Source: Tamaricihabitans halophyticus (GTDB lineage Bacteria > Actinomycetota > Actinomycetes > Mycobacteriales > Pseudonocardiaceae). Taken from it: a stretch of 64,000 nt of DNA. Each line of letters starts with the position of its first letter. Position 1 is the first letter of the stretch. A program made the translations under genes and the position numbers. Positions 27,482 through 37,308 of this stretch are shown piece by piece. A model generated the notes under the pieces. That model was not told the DNA's origin and did not search any database. It was given only the letters and a program-made list of their open reading frames with translations. The stretch covers positions 248,001-312,000 of the forward strand of contig NZ_SLXQ01000005.1 in assembly GCF_004340875.1 (NCBI RefSeq), read 5' to 3'.

Positions 27482-28138
27482 ATGTCTGACAGGCAGATCA
27501 AGGGGATCCTGGGCACCAAGCTCGGCATGACCCAGCTCTTCGACGAGCAGAACCGGATCGTTCCGGTGACCGTCGTCAAGGTTGGGCCGAACGTGGTCAC
27601 CCAGATCCGGAGCAATGAGAACGACGGATACGAGGCAGTCCAGCTCGCCTTCGGCGCGATTGACCCGCGCAAGGTGAACAAGCCGGACTCCGGTCATTTC
27701 AGCAAAGCGGGCGCCACGCCTCGCCGCTACGTGGCCGAGCTGCGCACTTCGGACGCGAGCAGCTACGAGGTTGGTCAGGAGATCAACGCGGACCTATTCA
27801 GCGACGGTGCGCTCGTCGATGTCACCGGCACGAGCAAGGGTAAGGGCACCGCGGGTGTGATGAAGCGGCACGGCTTCGCCGGTGTCGGCGCATCGCACGG
27901 CCAGCACCGCAACCACCGCAAGCCGGGCGCCATCGGTGGCGCCGCCACGCCTTCGCGGGTATTCAAGGGCATGCGGATGGCCGGCCGGATGGGTAACGCC
28001 AGGGTGACCACCCAGGGCCTGACCATCCACCGCGTGGATGCCGAAGAGGGCCTGCTGCTCATCAAGGGCGCCGTACCGGGTCCCAAGGGCGGGCTCGTGT
28101 TCGTCAAGAGCGCCGTGAAGGGTGGTGCCGAACAGTGA
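27482..28138 (+). CDS. rplC: 50S ribosomal protein L3
   Basis: This 218-residue L3 starts at ATG 27482 ([20 protein letters not shown]); the open frame extends upstream to 27425 inside rpsJ, but that extension is not conserved. The central extension that reaches the peptidyl transferase centre ([20 protein letters not shown]) is normal. It binds near the 3' end of 23S rRNA early in assembly. The stop overlaps the rplD GTG by three bases. Confidence 0.97.
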   Translation: MSDRQIKGILGTKLGMTQLFDEQNRIVPVTVVKVGPNVVTQIRSNENDGYEAVQLAFGAIDPRKVNKPDSGHFSKAGATPRRYVAELRTSDASSYEVGQEINADLFSDGALVDVTGTSKGKGTAGVMKRHGFAGVGASHGQHRNHRKPGAIGGAATPSRVFKGMRMAGRMGNARVTTQGLTIHRVDAEEGLLLIKGAVPGPKGGLVFVKSAVKGGAEQ

Positions 28139-28851
28139 GCACTGTCTCCGAAGCCCCGTCCACGAAAACCGTGGATGTGAAGACCCCAGCCGGGGGCACC
28201 GACGGCACCGTTGAGCTGCCCGGCGAGATCTTCGACGTGCAGGCCAATGTGCCCTTGATGCACCAGGTCGTGGTGGCCCAGCTGGCCGCGGCCCGGCAGG
28301 GTACGCACGACACGAAGACCCGCGGTGAGGTCGCCGGTGGATCGGCGAAGCCGTACCGGCAGAAGGGCACCGGTCGGGCCAGGCAAGGCTCGATCAGGGC
28401 GCCGCAGTTCGCCGGTGGTGGCACCGTGCACGGGCCCACTCCGCGTGACTACACGCAGCGGACCCCGAAGAAGATGAAGGTTGCCGCGCTGCGTGGCGCG
28501 CTTTCCGACCGCGCTCGTGCCGACCAGGTACACGTGGTCAACAAACTGGTGGACGGCGAGAAGCCATCGACCAAGACCGCGCGCACCGCGATCGAGGCAG
28601 TGACCAGCGCCAAGCGCGTACTGCTCGTGCTGACCAGGGACGACGAGCTGGCCCGGCTGTCCGCGCGCAACCTGCCGAATGTGCACGTGCTCGTCGAGGA
28701 CCAGCTGAACACCTACGACGTGCTGGTCAATGACGACGTCGTGTTCACGAAGGACGCGCTGGAGCGGTTCGTCGCCGGCCCGGTGAAGGGGCGGCCGAGC
28801 AAGGCCACCGCCGTGGCGCGCTCGAGTGAAGTTGAGGAGGCGGACAAGTGA
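28135..28851 (+). CDS. rplD: 50S ribosomal protein L4
   Basis: This 238-residue L4 starts at a GTG within the GTGA overlap with rplC. The N-terminal extension of about 25 residues (rich in Thr, Lys, Glu) is longer than in E. coli, as is usual in Actinobacteria. The exit-tunnel loop is recognisable by [23 protein letters not shown]-type sequence with the conserved KGTGRARQG. In E. coli L4 represses its own operon; whether that occurs here is unknown. Confidence 0.97.
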   Translation: MSTVSEAPSTKTVDVKTPAGGTDGTVELPGEIFDVQANVPLMHQVVVAQLAAARQGTHDTKTRGEVAGGSAKPYRQKGTGRARQGSIRAPQFAGGGTVHGPTPRDYTQRTPKKMKVAALRGALSDRARADQVHVVNKLVDGEKPSTKTARTAIEAVTSAKRVLLVLTRDDELARLSARNLPNVHVLVEDQLNTYDVLVNDDVVFTKDALERFVAGPVKGRPSKATAVARSSEVEEADK

Positions 28852-29147
28852 TTCCCGACCCACGCGACATCTTGCTTGCGCCGGTGATCTCGGAGAAGAG
28901 CTACGGCCTCCTCGAGGAGAACAAGTACACGTTCATCGTCGACCCGCGTGCGAACAAGACCGAGATCAAGATCGCGGTCGAGAAGGTGTTCGGTGTCAAG
29001 GTCACTGGCGTGAACACCGTGAACCGGCCGGGTAAGCGCAAGCGCACCCGCTTTGGTTACGGCAAGCGTAAGGACACCAAGCGCGCCGTGGTAACGCTGT
29101 CGCCCGAGAGCAAGCCGATCGAGATCTTCGGCGGCAGCGCCGCTTGA
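28848..29147 (+). CDS. rplW: 50S ribosomal protein L23
   Basis: This 99-residue L23 starts at a GTG that overlaps the rplD stop. It lies at the polypeptide exit, where trigger factor and the signal recognition particle dock. The loop [19 protein letters not shown] that enters the tunnel wall is intact. Length is normal. Confidence 0.97.
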   Translation: MIPDPRDILLAPVISEKSYGLLEENKYTFIVDPRANKTEIKIAVEKVFGVKVTGVNTVNRPGKRKRTRFGYGKRKDTKRAVVTLSPESKPIEIFGGSAA

Positions 29148-29181
29148 TGGCTTGGATTGATACCGAGGACTGCTGAGACAA

Positions 29182-30015
29182 ATGGGCATTCGCAAGTACA
29201 AGCCGACGACGCCAGGCCGTCGCGGTTCCAGTGCCTCCGACTTCTCCGAGATCACCAGGTCGCACCCGGAGAAGTCGCTGGTACGGCCGCTGAGCAAAAC
29301 CGGTGGTCGGAACGCGCACGGCAAGATCACCACGCGGCATAAGGGTGGCGGGCACAAGCGCGCCTACCGAGTGATCGACTTCCGCAGGCACGACAAGGAC
29401 GGCGTGCCGGCGAAGGTCGCGCACATCGAGTATGACCCGAACCGCACCGCACGGATCGCGCTGCTGCACTACGTGGACGGCGAGAAGCGCTACATCATCG
29501 CGCCGGACAAGCTGAAACAGGGCGACCGGATCGAGAACGGCCCGCGCGCCGACATCAAGCCGGGCAACAACCTGCCACTGCGCAACATCCCGGTCGGCAC
29601 CGTGGTGCACGCGATCGAGCTGCGCCCCGGTGGCGGAGCCAAGATCGCCCGCTCGGCGGGTTCCCGGGTTCAGCTGGTGGCGCGGGAAGGCGCACACGCC
29701 CAGTTGCGGATGCCCTCCGGCGAGATCCGCAACGTGGACGTGCGCTGCCGGGCGACCGTTGGCGAGGTCGGTAACGCCGAGCAGAGCAACATCAACTGGG
29801 GCAAGGCTGGCCGGATGCGGTGGAAGGGCAAGCGCCCGACCGTTCGCGGTGTCGTGATGAACCCGGTCGACCACCCGCACGGTGGTGGTGAGGGTAAGAC
29901 CTCCGGTGGTCGCCACCCGGTGAACCCGGCTGGTCGGCCCGAGGGCCGGACCCGGCGCCGTAAGCCATCTGACCGCATGATCGTCCGCCGCCGTAAGACC
30001 GGCAAGCGTCGCTGA
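29182..30015 (+). CDS. rplB: 50S ribosomal protein L2
   Basis: This 277-residue L2 carries the C-terminal [14 protein letters not shown] signature whose histidine lies near the peptidyl transferase centre. It is needed for subunit association and peptide bond formation. The gene starts at an ATG 34 bp after rplW. No unusual insertions are present. Confidence 0.98.
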   Translation: MGIRKYKPTTPGRRGSSASDFSEITRSHPEKSLVRPLSKTGGRNAHGKITTRHKGGGHKRAYRVIDFRRHDKDGVPAKVAHIEYDPNRTARIALLHYVDGEKRYIIAPDKLKQGDRIENGPRADIKPGNNLPLRNIPVGTVVHAIELRPGGGAKIARSAGSRVQLVAREGAHAQLRMPSGEIRNVDVRCRATVGEVGNAEQSNINWGKAGRMRWKGKRPTVRGVVMNPVDHPHGGGEGKTSGGRHPVNPAGRPEGRTRRRKPSDRMIVRRRKTGKRR

Positions 30016-30033
30016 GTAGGGAGGTAGCCACAG

Positions 30034-30315
30034 ATGCCACGCAGCCTGAAAAAAGGCCCGTTCGTGGACGACCACCTGCTCAAGAAGGTGGACGCGCTGA
30101 ACGAGTCGAACAAGAAGACGGTGATCAAGACCTGGTCTCGCCGGTCCACGATCATCCCGGACATGCTCGGGCACACCATTGCCGTGCATGACGGCCGTAA
30201 GCACGTGCCGGTGTTCATCAGCGAGTCGATGGTCGGGCACAAGCTCGGCGAGTTCGCGCCGACGCGCACGTTCAAGGGCCACGTGAAGGACGACCGGAAG
30301 TCGCGCCGCCGCTGA
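30034..30315 (+). CDS. rpsS: 30S ribosomal protein S19
   Basis: This 93-residue S19 has the standard start [15 protein letters not shown] and ends in a basic tail. It binds the 30S head with S13 and contacts tRNA in the A and P sites. It follows rplB by 18 bp with a gggaggt site before the ATG. Confidence 0.98.
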   Translation: MPRSLKKGPFVDDHLLKKVDALNESNKKTVIKTWSRRSTIIPDMLGHTIAVHDGRKHVPVFISESMVGHKLGEFAPTRTFKGHVKDDRKSRRR

Positions 30316-30359
30316 GCGGGCCGTGACCGAGCTGAAGAGAGAAGCAAGGGGAAGCAGCG

Positions 30360-30808
30360 ATGAACGCCCGTTCTGAAGCCGCCACGCAGGAAGAATTCCC
30401 GCGTGCCGTGGCTCGGGCTCGATTCGTCCGGGACGCACCCATGAAGGTGCGCCGGGTAGTCGAGCTGATCAAGGGTCGTAGCGCCAGCGAGGCCCTGGCC
30501 GTGCTCGAGTTCGCGCCACAGGCCGCCAGCGGTCCGGTCGCGAAGGTGCTCGCCAGTGCCATGGCCAACGCCGAGAACAACCAGGACCTGGACCCGGACA
30601 CGCTCTGGATCTCGAAGATCTACGTGGACGAGGGCCCGACGCTCAAGCGAATCCAGCCACGTGCGCAGGGGCGCGCCTACCGGATCCGCAAGCGGACCAG
30701 CCACATCACGGTCGAGGTCGAGTCCCGGCCCAAGGCGGCCAAGCCTGCCAAGGCCGGTGGCAAGAAGCAGAGCAATGCCAAGGCCGGCAAGAAGGAAGGT
30801 GCCCGGTA

Positions 30809-30809
<1 letters not shown>
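30360..30809 (+). CDS. rplV: 50S ribosomal protein L22
   Basis: This 149-residue L22 has the beta-hairpin that lines the exit tunnel ([19 protein letters not shown]), the region where macrolide-resistance changes occur in other species; it looks wild type. The C-terminus carries a Lys/Ala-rich extension of about 30 residues, common in Actinobacteria. The stop codon overlaps the rpsC start. Confidence 0.97.
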
Positions 30810-31687
<878 letters not shown>

Positions 31688-31690
31688 GTA

Positions 31691-32110
31691 GTGCTCATCC
31701 CACGCAAGGTCAGGTACCGGAAGTCGCACGCGCCGAAGCGTTCTGGCATGGCCAAGGGTGGAACCCGGGTGAACTTCGGGGACTACGGCATTCAGGCGCT
31801 TGAGCACGCGTACGTGACGAACCGGCAGATCGAGTCCGCGCGTATTGCGATGACCAGGCACGTCAAGCGTGGCGGCAAGATCTGGATCAACATCTTCCCG
31901 GACCGTCCGCTGACCAAGAAGCCGGCGGAAACCCGCATGGGTTCCGGTAAGGGTTCGCCGGAGTACTGGGTCGCGAACGTCAAGCCCGGCAGGGTGATGT
32001 TCGAGATGAGCTTCCCGAACGAGAAGACCGCTCGGGAAGCCATGCGTCGCGCGATCCACAAGCTCCCGATGAAGTGCCGCATCGTTAGTCGTGAAGGTGG
32101 TGAGTTCTAA
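31691..32110 (+). CDS. rplP: 50S ribosomal protein L16
   Basis: This 139-residue L16 starts at GTG 31691, three bases after the rpsC stop, with the conserved [13 protein letters not shown] start. It binds near the A site and helps tRNA accommodation. The conserved [18 protein letters not shown] segment is present. Two bases separate its stop from the rpmC ATG. Confidence 0.98.
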   Translation: MLIPRKVRYRKSHAPKRSGMAKGGTRVNFGDYGIQALEHAYVTNRQIESARIAMTRHVKRGGKIWINIFPDRPLTKKPAETRMGSGKGSPEYWVANVKPGRVMFEMSFPNEKTAREAMRRAIHKLPMKCRIVSREGGEF

Positions 32111-32112
32111 CC

Positions 32113-32394
32113 ATGGCAGCGGGTACCAAGGCGTCCGAGCTGCGCGAGCTCACCGATGAGGAGCTCGTGCTGCGCCTGCGGGAAGCCAAGGAGGAGCTGT
32201 TCAACCTCCGCTTCCAGATGGCCACCGGGCAGCTGGACAACAACCGTCGGCTGCGCACCGTGCGCAACGACATCGCGCGCATCTACACCGTGATGCGCGA
32301 GCGGGAGCTCGGCCTTTCCGTGTCTCCCGATGAGGAAGAGGCAGCCGCGGCTGCCGAAGCGGTCGGAGCTTCGCAGAGTGAGGGTGCCGCATGA
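32113..32394 (+). CDS. rpmC: 50S ribosomal protein L29 with acidic C-terminal extension
   Basis: This L29 has 93 residues, against about 65 in most bacteria. The N-terminal two-helix L29 domain ([27 protein letters not shown]) is normal. The extra C-terminus is an Ala/Glu-rich acidic tail, typical of some Actinobacteria. L29 sits at the tunnel exit next to L23. The gene overlaps rpsQ by four bases. Confidence 0.95.
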   Translation: MAAGTKASELRELTDEELVLRLREAKEELFNLRFQMATGQLDNNRRLRTVRNDIARIYTVMRERELGLSVSPDEEEAAAAAEAVGASQSEGAA

Positions 32395-32696
32395 GTGAGC
32401 AGAGCACGGAGCGGACCGAGACCGCTGTGCAGAAGAAGGACTCCGGGCGGAACTACCGCAAGGTCCGCGAGGGCTACGTGGTCTCGGACAAGATGCAGAA
32501 GACCATCGTGGTCGAGCTGGAAGACCGCAAGAAGCACGCCCTGTACGGCAAGGTCATGCGCAGCACCAAGAAGGTGAAGGCGCACGACGAGCAGGAATCC
32601 GCCGGAGTGGGTGACCGCGTACTGCTGATGGAGACCCGTCCACTGTCGGCCACGAAGCGCTGGCGGCTGGTCGAGGTCGTCGAGAAGGCCAAGTAG
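32391..32696 (+). CDS. rpsQ: 30S ribosomal protein S17
   Basis: This 101-residue S17 has an extended N-terminus of about 20 residues before the OB-fold core ([23 protein letters not shown]). It is a primary 16S rRNA binder at the body of the small subunit. The ATG overlaps the rpmC stop (ATGA), and it ends the S10 set in the usual order. Confidence 0.97.
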   Translation: MSEQSTERTETAVQKKDSGRNYRKVREGYVVSDKMQKTIVVELEDRKKHALYGKVMRSTKKVKAHDEQESAGVGDRVLLMETRPLSATKRWRLVEVVEKAK

Positions 32697-32704
32697 GAGT
32701 TGTT

Positions 32705-33073
32705 GTGATTCAGCAGGAGTCGCGCCTGCGCGTCGCCGACAACACGGGTGCGAAAGAGATCCTCACCATTCGTGTACTCGGTGGCTCGGGACGGCGCTAC
32801 GCGGGCATCGGCGACATCATCGTCGCGACCGTGAAGGACGCAATTCCGGGCGCCAACGTCAAGCGCGGTGATGTGGTTAAGGCCGTCATCGTCCGCACTG
32901 TGAAGGAAAAGCGCCGCCCGGACGGCTCCTACATTCGGTTCGACGAGAACGCCGCGGTGCTCATCAAAAACGACAATGAGCCGCGTGGCACCCGTATCTT
33001 CGGCCCGGTGGGCAGGGAGCTGCGGGAGAAGAAGTTCATGAAGATCATCTCGCTGGCACCGGAGGTTCTTTGA
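32705..33073 (+). CDS. rplN: 50S ribosomal protein L14
   Basis: This 122-residue L14 starts at a GTG ([20 protein letters not shown]) preceded by an aggag site, eight bases after rpsQ. It forms part of the subunit interface. Length and the conserved [21 protein letters not shown] end are normal. It is the first gene of the spc set. Confidence 0.98.
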   Translation: MIQQESRLRVADNTGAKEILTIRVLGGSGRRYAGIGDIIVATVKDAIPGANVKRGDVVKAVIVRTVKEKRRPDGSYIRFDENAAVLIKNDNEPRGTRIFGPVGRELREKKFMKIISLAPEVL

Positions 33074-33075
33074 TC

Positions 33076-33390
33076 ATGAAGATCAAGAAGGGCGACACGG
33101 TCCAGGTAATCGCCGGCAAGGACAAGGGTGCCAAGGGCAAGGTGATCAAGGCTTTCCCTGCCGAGCAGCGTGTCCTCGTCGAGGGCGTGAACCGGGTTAA
33201 GAAGCACACCCGGATCTCGCAGACTCAGCGGGGCGCCCAGTCCGGCGGCATCGTGACGCAGGAAGCCTGGATTCACGTGTCGAACGTGATGGTCGTCGAC
33301 TCGGACGGCAACCCGACGCGCGTCGGTTACCGCCGCGATGAGGACGGCAAGAAGGTCCGCATCTCGCGCAAGAACGGCAAGGACATTTGA
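33076..33390 (+). CDS. rplX: 50S ribosomal protein L24
   Basis: This L24 of 104 residues has the KOW motif ([20 protein letters not shown]) at its N-terminus and initiates 50S assembly. A TTG at 33070 would add two residues, but the ATG at 33076 has a well-spaced ggagg site and matches the family start MKIKKGD. Its stop overlaps the rplE ATG. Confidence 0.97.
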   Translation: MKIKKGDTVQVIAGKDKGAKGKVIKAFPAEQRVLVEGVNRVKKHTRISQTQRGAQSGGIVTQEAWIHVSNVMVVDSDGNPTRVGYRRDEDGKKVRISRKNGKDI

Positions 33391-33956
33391 TGACCACCGC
33401 AGCAGAAAAGATCCAACCGCGGCTGCGCACCCGCTACCGCGAGGAGATCGTGCCGAACCTGCGTTCGGAGTTTGGCTATGCCAACCCGATGCAGATCCCC
33501 GGCGTGGTCAAGGTCGTGGTGAACATGGGTGTTGGCGACGCCGCGCGGGACAGCAAGCTGATCGAGGGCGCCGTCCGTGACTTGGCGACGATCACCGGTC
33601 AGAAGCCGGAGATCCGGCGGGCACGCAAGTCCATCGCGCAGTTCAAACTGCGTGAGGGCATGCCGATCGGTGCGCGGGTAACCCTGCGCAACCATCGGAT
33701 GTGGGAGTTCCTTGACCGGTTGCTGACCATCGCGCTGCCGCGAATCAGGGACTTCCGTGGCTTGTCGGCGAAGCAGTTCGACGGCAACGGGAACTACACC
33801 TTCGGGTTGAACGAGCAGTCGATGTTCCATGAGATCGACCCCGATTCGATCGACCGCCCGCGCGGTATGGACATCACCGTGGTCACTTCGGCCACCAACG
33901 ACGACGAGGGCCGCTCGCTGCTTCGCCAGCTCGGCTTCCCGTTCAAGGAGGCGTGA
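33390..33956 (+). CDS. rplE: 50S ribosomal protein L5
   Basis: This L5 of 188 residues binds 5S rRNA in the central protuberance. The ATG at 33390 overlaps the rplX stop as TGATG; a TTG one codon upstream is less likely. The conserved motifs [10 protein letters not shown] and [11 protein letters not shown] are present. It is followed by a six-base gap before the S14 gene. Confidence 0.97.
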   Translation: MTTAAEKIQPRLRTRYREEIVPNLRSEFGYANPMQIPGVVKVVVNMGVGDAARDSKLIEGAVRDLATITGQKPEIRRARKSIAQFKLREGMPIGARVTLRNHRMWEFLDRLLTIALPRIRDFRGLSAKQFDGNGNYTFGLNEQSMFHEIDPDSIDRPRGMDITVVTSATNDDEGRSLLRQLGFPFKEA

Positions 33957-33962
33957 CGCCAC

Positions 33963-34148
33963 ATGGCCAAGAAGGCATTGATCCACAAGGCCGCGCGCAA
34001 GCCGAAGTTCGCGGTTCGGGGTTACACCCGCTGCCGCAAGTGCGGCCGTCCACGGTCCGTGCTGCGCAAGTTCGGGCTGTGCCGGGTTTGCTTGCGTGAC
34101 ATGGCGCATGCGGGCGAGCTTCCCGGGGTGCACAAGTCCTCCTGGTGA
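33963..34148 (+). CDS. rpsZ: 30S ribosomal protein S14, zinc-binding type
   Basis: This short S14 (61 residues) has the two CxxC pairs CRKC and CRVC, marking the zinc-binding form. Actinobacteria usually also have a zinc-free S14 elsewhere under Zur control, which is not in this window. It belongs to the spc operon between L5 and S8. Confidence 0.97.
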   Translation: MAKKALIHKAARKPKFAVRGYTRCRKCGRPRSVLRKFGLCRVCLRDMAHAGELPGVHKSSW

Positions 34149-34173
34149 CACCAGGCGTCCACTTGCGACCCTC

Positions 34174-34200
34174 CGCCGTCCGGTGTTCGTGGACGGCGGT
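34174..34200 (+). promoter_or_regulatory. Hairpin between rpsZ and rpsH
   Basis: A perfect 9-bp stem (ccgccgtcc at 34174-34182 with ggacggcgg at 34192-34200) and a 9-base loop lie in the 119-bp gap, the largest gap within the S10-spc set. It may be an attenuator or processing site. No function can be assigned from sequence alone. Confidence 0.5.
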
Positions 34201-34267
34201 ACCGAAACACAATCGCCACAGGCCCGGCAGGAGCTGGGAACCAGGCGAGGAAGGTTGACTGGTCACC

Positions 34268-34666
34268 ATGACGATGACCGATCCGATCGCAGACTTCCTG
34301 ACACGTCTGCGTAACGCCAACTCGGCGTATCACGACGAGGTTGTGCTTCCGCACTCCAAGCTCAAGGCGAACATCGCCGAGATCCTCAAGCGCGAGGGCT
34401 ACATCTCGGGTTACCGCGATGAGGCCGGGGAAAAGCACCCCAACCTCGTGGTTGAGCTGAAGTACGGCCCGAACCGGGAGCGCAGCATCGCTGGACTGCG
34501 CCGTGTCTCGAAGCCCGGCCTGCGGGTCTACGCCAAGTCCACCAACCTGCCGAAGGTCCTCGGCGGTCTCGGCGTCGCGATCATCTCGACGTCCGCGGGA
34601 CTGCAGACCGACCGGCAGGCCAAGCAAAACGGGGTAGGCGGGGAAGTCCTCGCCTACGTCTGGTGA
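34268..34666 (+). CDS. rpsH: 30S ribosomal protein S8
   Basis: This 132-residue S8 starts [17 protein letters not shown] and ends GGEVLAYVW, both standard. It binds the central domain of 16S rRNA; in E. coli it also represses the spc operon by binding mRNA. The start is preceded by an unusually long gap with a hairpin. Confidence 0.98.
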   Translation: MTMTDPIADFLTRLRNANSAYHDEVVLPHSKLKANIAEILKREGYISGYRDEAGEKHPNLVVELKYGPNRERSIAGLRRVSKPGLRVYAKSTNLPKVLGGLGVAIISTSAGLQTDRQAKQNGVGGEVLAYVW

Positions 34667-34682
34667 GGAAGGGGGAGCAGGC

Positions 34683-35222
34683 ATGTCGCGTATCGGAAAG
34701 CTGCCGATCACTGTCCCTTCCGGAGTCGAGGTGACCATCGATGGTCAGCGCGTGACGGTGAAGGGGCCGAAGGGCACTCTGGAGCACAACGTCGCCGAGC
34801 CGATCACGGTGGAACGGGACGAGGACGGCGCCGTTCTGGTGAAGCGCCCGGACGACGAGCGGGAGAGCCGGTCGCTGCACGGGTTGTCCCGGACCCTGGT
34901 GAACAACCTGGTTGTTGGGGTTACCGAGGGCTACACGAAGAAGATGGAGATCCACGGCGTCGGTTACCGGGTCCAGCTCAAGGGCCAGGACCTGGAGTTC
35001 GCGCTGGGCTTCAGCCACCCGGTCAAGATTGCCGCGCCGGAGGGCATCCAGTTCGCGGTGGAGAGCCCGACCAAGTTCTCCGTCAGCGGTATTCACAAGC
35101 AGCTGGTTGGTGAGACCGCCGCGAACATCCGCAAGTTGCGCCGGCCGGACCCGTACAAGGGCAAGGGCGTTCGCTACGAGGGCGAGCAGATCCGTCGCAA
35201 GGTCGGAAAGACGGGTAAGTGA
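34683..35222 (+). CDS. rplF: 50S ribosomal protein L6
   Basis: This 179-residue L6 contains two tandem L6 folds and the C-terminal signature [16 protein letters not shown]. It lies near the sarcin-ricin loop and the factor-binding site. Its stop is three bases before the chosen rplR ATG. Confidence 0.98.
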   Translation: MSRIGKLPITVPSGVEVTIDGQRVTVKGPKGTLEHNVAEPITVERDEDGAVLVKRPDDERESRSLHGLSRTLVNNLVVGVTEGYTKKMEIHGVGYRVQLKGQDLEFALGFSHPVKIAAPEGIQFAVESPTKFSVSGIHKQLVGETAANIRKLRRPDPYKGKGVRYEGEQIRRKVGKTGK

Positions 35223-35224
35223 TC

Positions 35225-35626
35225 ATGAGCGAAACGAATGCTACAAAGCGCAGGCCCGTCGGCAAGGATGTCTCCACCCGGCGGCGTGCGGCGCGTGCCC
35301 GCAGGCATTTCCGGATTCGGAAGAAGGTCAGCGGCACCCCAGAGCGGCCGCGTTTGGTCGTGAACCGCTCGTCCCGGCACATCGTCGTTCAGGTGGTGGA
35401 CGACTTGGCCGGTCAGACCGTGGCTTCGGCGTCCAGCATGGAAGCCGATGTGCGGGCGATGGAAGGCGACAAGAAGGCCCGCGCGACCAAGGTTGGCGAG
35501 CTCGTCGCGGCCCGTGCCAAGGAAGCTGGCGTCTCGACGGTGGTATTCGACCGTGGTGGTTACGACTACCACGGTCGGGTGGCGGCGCTCGCGGACGCGG
35601 CTCGCGAAGGCGGGCTGGAGTTCTGA
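35225..35626 (+). CDS. rplR: 50S ribosomal protein L18
   Basis: This 133-residue L18 binds 5S rRNA together with L5. The ATG at 35225 ([14 protein letters not shown]) is preferred to a GTG at 35219 that overlaps the rplF stop. The conserved [26 protein letters not shown] end is present. Confidence 0.97.
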   Translation: MSETNATKRRPVGKDVSTRRRAARARRHFRIRKKVSGTPERPRLVVNRSSRHIVVQVVDDLAGQTVASASSMEADVRAMEGDKKARATKVGELVAARAKEAGVSTVVFDRGGYDYHGRVAALADAAREGGLEF

Positions 35627-35675
35627 TGACCGAGAACGGTCTGGGAATGTCGACTGAGAACGGAAGGAAAGCCTG

Positions 35676-36317
35676 ATGCCGGGACGTACACGGCAGACCG
35701 GCGGCGGCCAGGGTGGCCCAGGTGGCGAGCGCTCCGAGCGGGGCGGCGGCCGGGACCGCAGGGACCGTCGGGACAGCGGCCGTGGCGGGGCGGCCCAGGA
35801 AAAGACCCCGCATCTCGAGCGCGTCGTAGCGATCAACCGCGTTGCCAAGGTTGTTTCCGGTGGTCGCCGGTTCAGCTTCACCGCGCTGGTTGTCGTCGGC
35901 GACGGTGACGGCCAGGTCGGCGTTGGCTACGGCAAGGCCAAGGAGGTGCCCGCGGCGATCGCCAAGGGCGTCGAGGAGGCGAAGAAGAACTTCTTCCGCG
36001 TGCCTCGGATTGCTGGCACCATCCCGCACCCGGTGCAGGGCGAGGAGGCAGCCGGTGTGGTGCTGCTGCGTCCGGCCAGCGCCGGTACCGGTGTGATCGC
36101 GGGTGGCGCGGTGCGTGCGGTGCTGGAGTGCGCCGGGGTGCACGACGTGCTGTCCAAGTCGCTCGGCAGTGACAACGCGATCAACATCGTGCACGCCACC
36201 GTGCGCGCGTTGAAGGATCTGCAGCAGCCCGAGGCGGTGGCCGCTCGGCGCGGCCTGCCGCTCGAGGATGTTGCACCGGCCGGAATGCTGCGCGCTCGCG
36301 CGGGTCAGGGGGCGTGA
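35676..36317 (+). CDS. rpsE: 30S ribosomal protein S5 with Gly/Arg-rich N-terminal extension
   Basis: This S5 of 213 residues has about 45 extra N-terminal residues rich in Gly, Arg and Asp before the conserved double-stranded RNA-binding fold ([20 protein letters not shown]). Such extensions are common in Actinobacteria. S5 contributes to decoding accuracy and the mRNA entry helicase; no ram-type change can be judged. It is followed directly by rpmD. Confidence 0.97.
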   Translation: MPGRTRQTGGGQGGPGGERSERGGGRDRRDRRDSGRGGAAQEKTPHLERVVAINRVAKVVSGGRRFSFTALVVVGDGDGQVGVGYGKAKEVPAAIAKGVEEAKKNFFRVPRIAGTIPHPVQGEEAAGVVLLRPASAGTGVIAGGAVRAVLECAGVHDVLSKSLGSDNAINIVHATVRALKDLQQPEAVAARRGLPLEDVAPAGMLRARAGQGA

Positions 36318-36318
36318 C

Positions 36319-36501
36319 ATGGCTCAGCTCAAGGTGACTCAGCTGCGTAGCACCATCGGTTGCAAGCAGAACCAGCGGGACACGCTGCGTACGCTCGGGC
36401 TGCGCAAGATCAGGCAGTCGGTGGTTCGGGAGGACACTCCGGAAACCCGCGGCCTGGTCCACACGGTGCGGCACCTCGTCGCTGTGGAGGAGGTCAAGTA
36501 A
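36319..36501 (+). CDS. rpmD: 50S ribosomal protein L30
   Basis: This is a 60-residue L30 starting [14 protein letters not shown] at ATG 36319. The open frame runs back to 36268 inside rpsE, but that part is not L30. The last stop base is shared with the rplO ATG (TAATG). The order rpsE-rpmD-rplO is conserved. Confidence 0.97.
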   Translation: MAQLKVTQLRSTIGCKQNQRDTLRTLGLRKIRQSVVREDTPETRGLVHTVRHLVAVEEVK

Positions 36502-36944
36502 TGGCCATCAAGATTCATCACCTCCGGCCGGCGCCGGGCGCCAAGACCGAGAAGACTCGGGTTGGTCGCGGCGAAGGCTCGAAGGGTAAGACCGCGGGTC
36601 GGGGTACCAAGGGAACCAAGGCCCGGAAGAACGTGCCAGCTCGCTTCGAGGGTGGGCAGATGCCCCTCCAGATGCGGCTGCCGAAACTGCGCGGCTTCAA
36701 GAACCGGTTCCGCGTCGAGTACCAGCCCGTCAACCTTGCCGATATCGCTCGGGTTTTCCCGGACGGTGGCACGATCGGCGTGGACGAGCTGGTGGCGAAC
36801 GGCCTCGTGCGGAAGAACCGGCTCGTGAAGGTGCTCGGCGACGGCGACCTGCAGGGCGTCAAGCTGGACATCACCGCGAACGCCTTCTCGGCCGGCGCGG
36901 CCGAGAAGATCACCGCTGCTGGTGGCACCGCCACCAAGCTCTGA
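36501..36944 (+). CDS. rplO: 50S ribosomal protein L15
   Basis: This L15 of 147 residues starts at ATG 36501 ([20 protein letters not shown]). The glycine-rich N-terminal segment ([20 protein letters not shown]) that threads into 23S rRNA and the globular C-terminal domain are intact. It ends the spc set here: secY, its usual next neighbour, is displaced about 4 kb downstream by an ABC exporter pair. Confidence 0.97.
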   Translation: MAIKIHHLRPAPGAKTEKTRVGRGEGSKGKTAGRGTKGTKARKNVPARFEGGQMPLQMRLPKLRGFKNRFRVEYQPVNLADIARVFPDGGTIGVDELVANGLVRKNRLVKVLGDGDLQGVKLDITANAFSAGAAEKITAAGGTATKL

Positions 36945-36974
36945 GCCCGTCAGCCCAGTGGGCTGAGGCGAGCA

Positions 36975-37010
36975 AAAGCGGCCGGCGGACACCCGCCGGC
37001 CGCTTTCTTA
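36975..37010 (+). terminator. rplO terminator hairpin
   Basis: A perfect 14-bp stem (aaagcggccggcgg, 36975-36988, with 36993-37006) has a 4-base loop and a short T-rich end (tttctta). It lies 30 bases after the rplO stop and is directly followed by the palindrome array. Confidence 0.9.
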
Positions 37011-37014
37011 TGCG

Positions 37015-37216
37015 CGTTTAGCCCGCTAAACGCGACCACCCATCGACGTTCAGCCCGCTAAACGCGACCACCCATCGACGTTCAGCCCGCTAAACGTAAC
37101 TACCCATCGACGTTTAGCCCGCTGAACTAACAACTGGCCGCGGCGCCTCGGGTTGCCCGCGGACCGCGGTTAGCCCGCTGAACGCGGCGGCCTATCGACG
37201 GTCAGCCCGCTGAACG
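37015..37216. repeat. 32-bp tandem array of the dispersed palindrome
   Basis: Palindromes start at 37015, 37047, 37079 and 37111, exactly 32 bp apart, and again at 37167 and 37199, also 32 bp apart. A decayed copy lies near 37149. The 14-bp spacers are themselves conserved (cgaccacccatcga twice, with taactacccatcga and cggcggcctatcga variants), so this is a tandem repeat and not a CRISPR array. All copies read CCC on the + strand. It fills the gap between the rplO terminator and the ABC exporter. Confidence 0.93.
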
Positions 37217-37308
37217 CGATAAATCGGTGGCTGGGCGGGGTGGCGCCGAGTAGTTTGAGGCGCATGTACTCAGCACCATTCGATTGACAATCTGACACCT
37301 CGTCGCGA

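Noticed and set aside
37015-37216. CRISPR array
   Set aside because: The repeats are short palindromes (18 bp) and the 14-bp spacers are nearly identical to each other. No cas genes are in the window.
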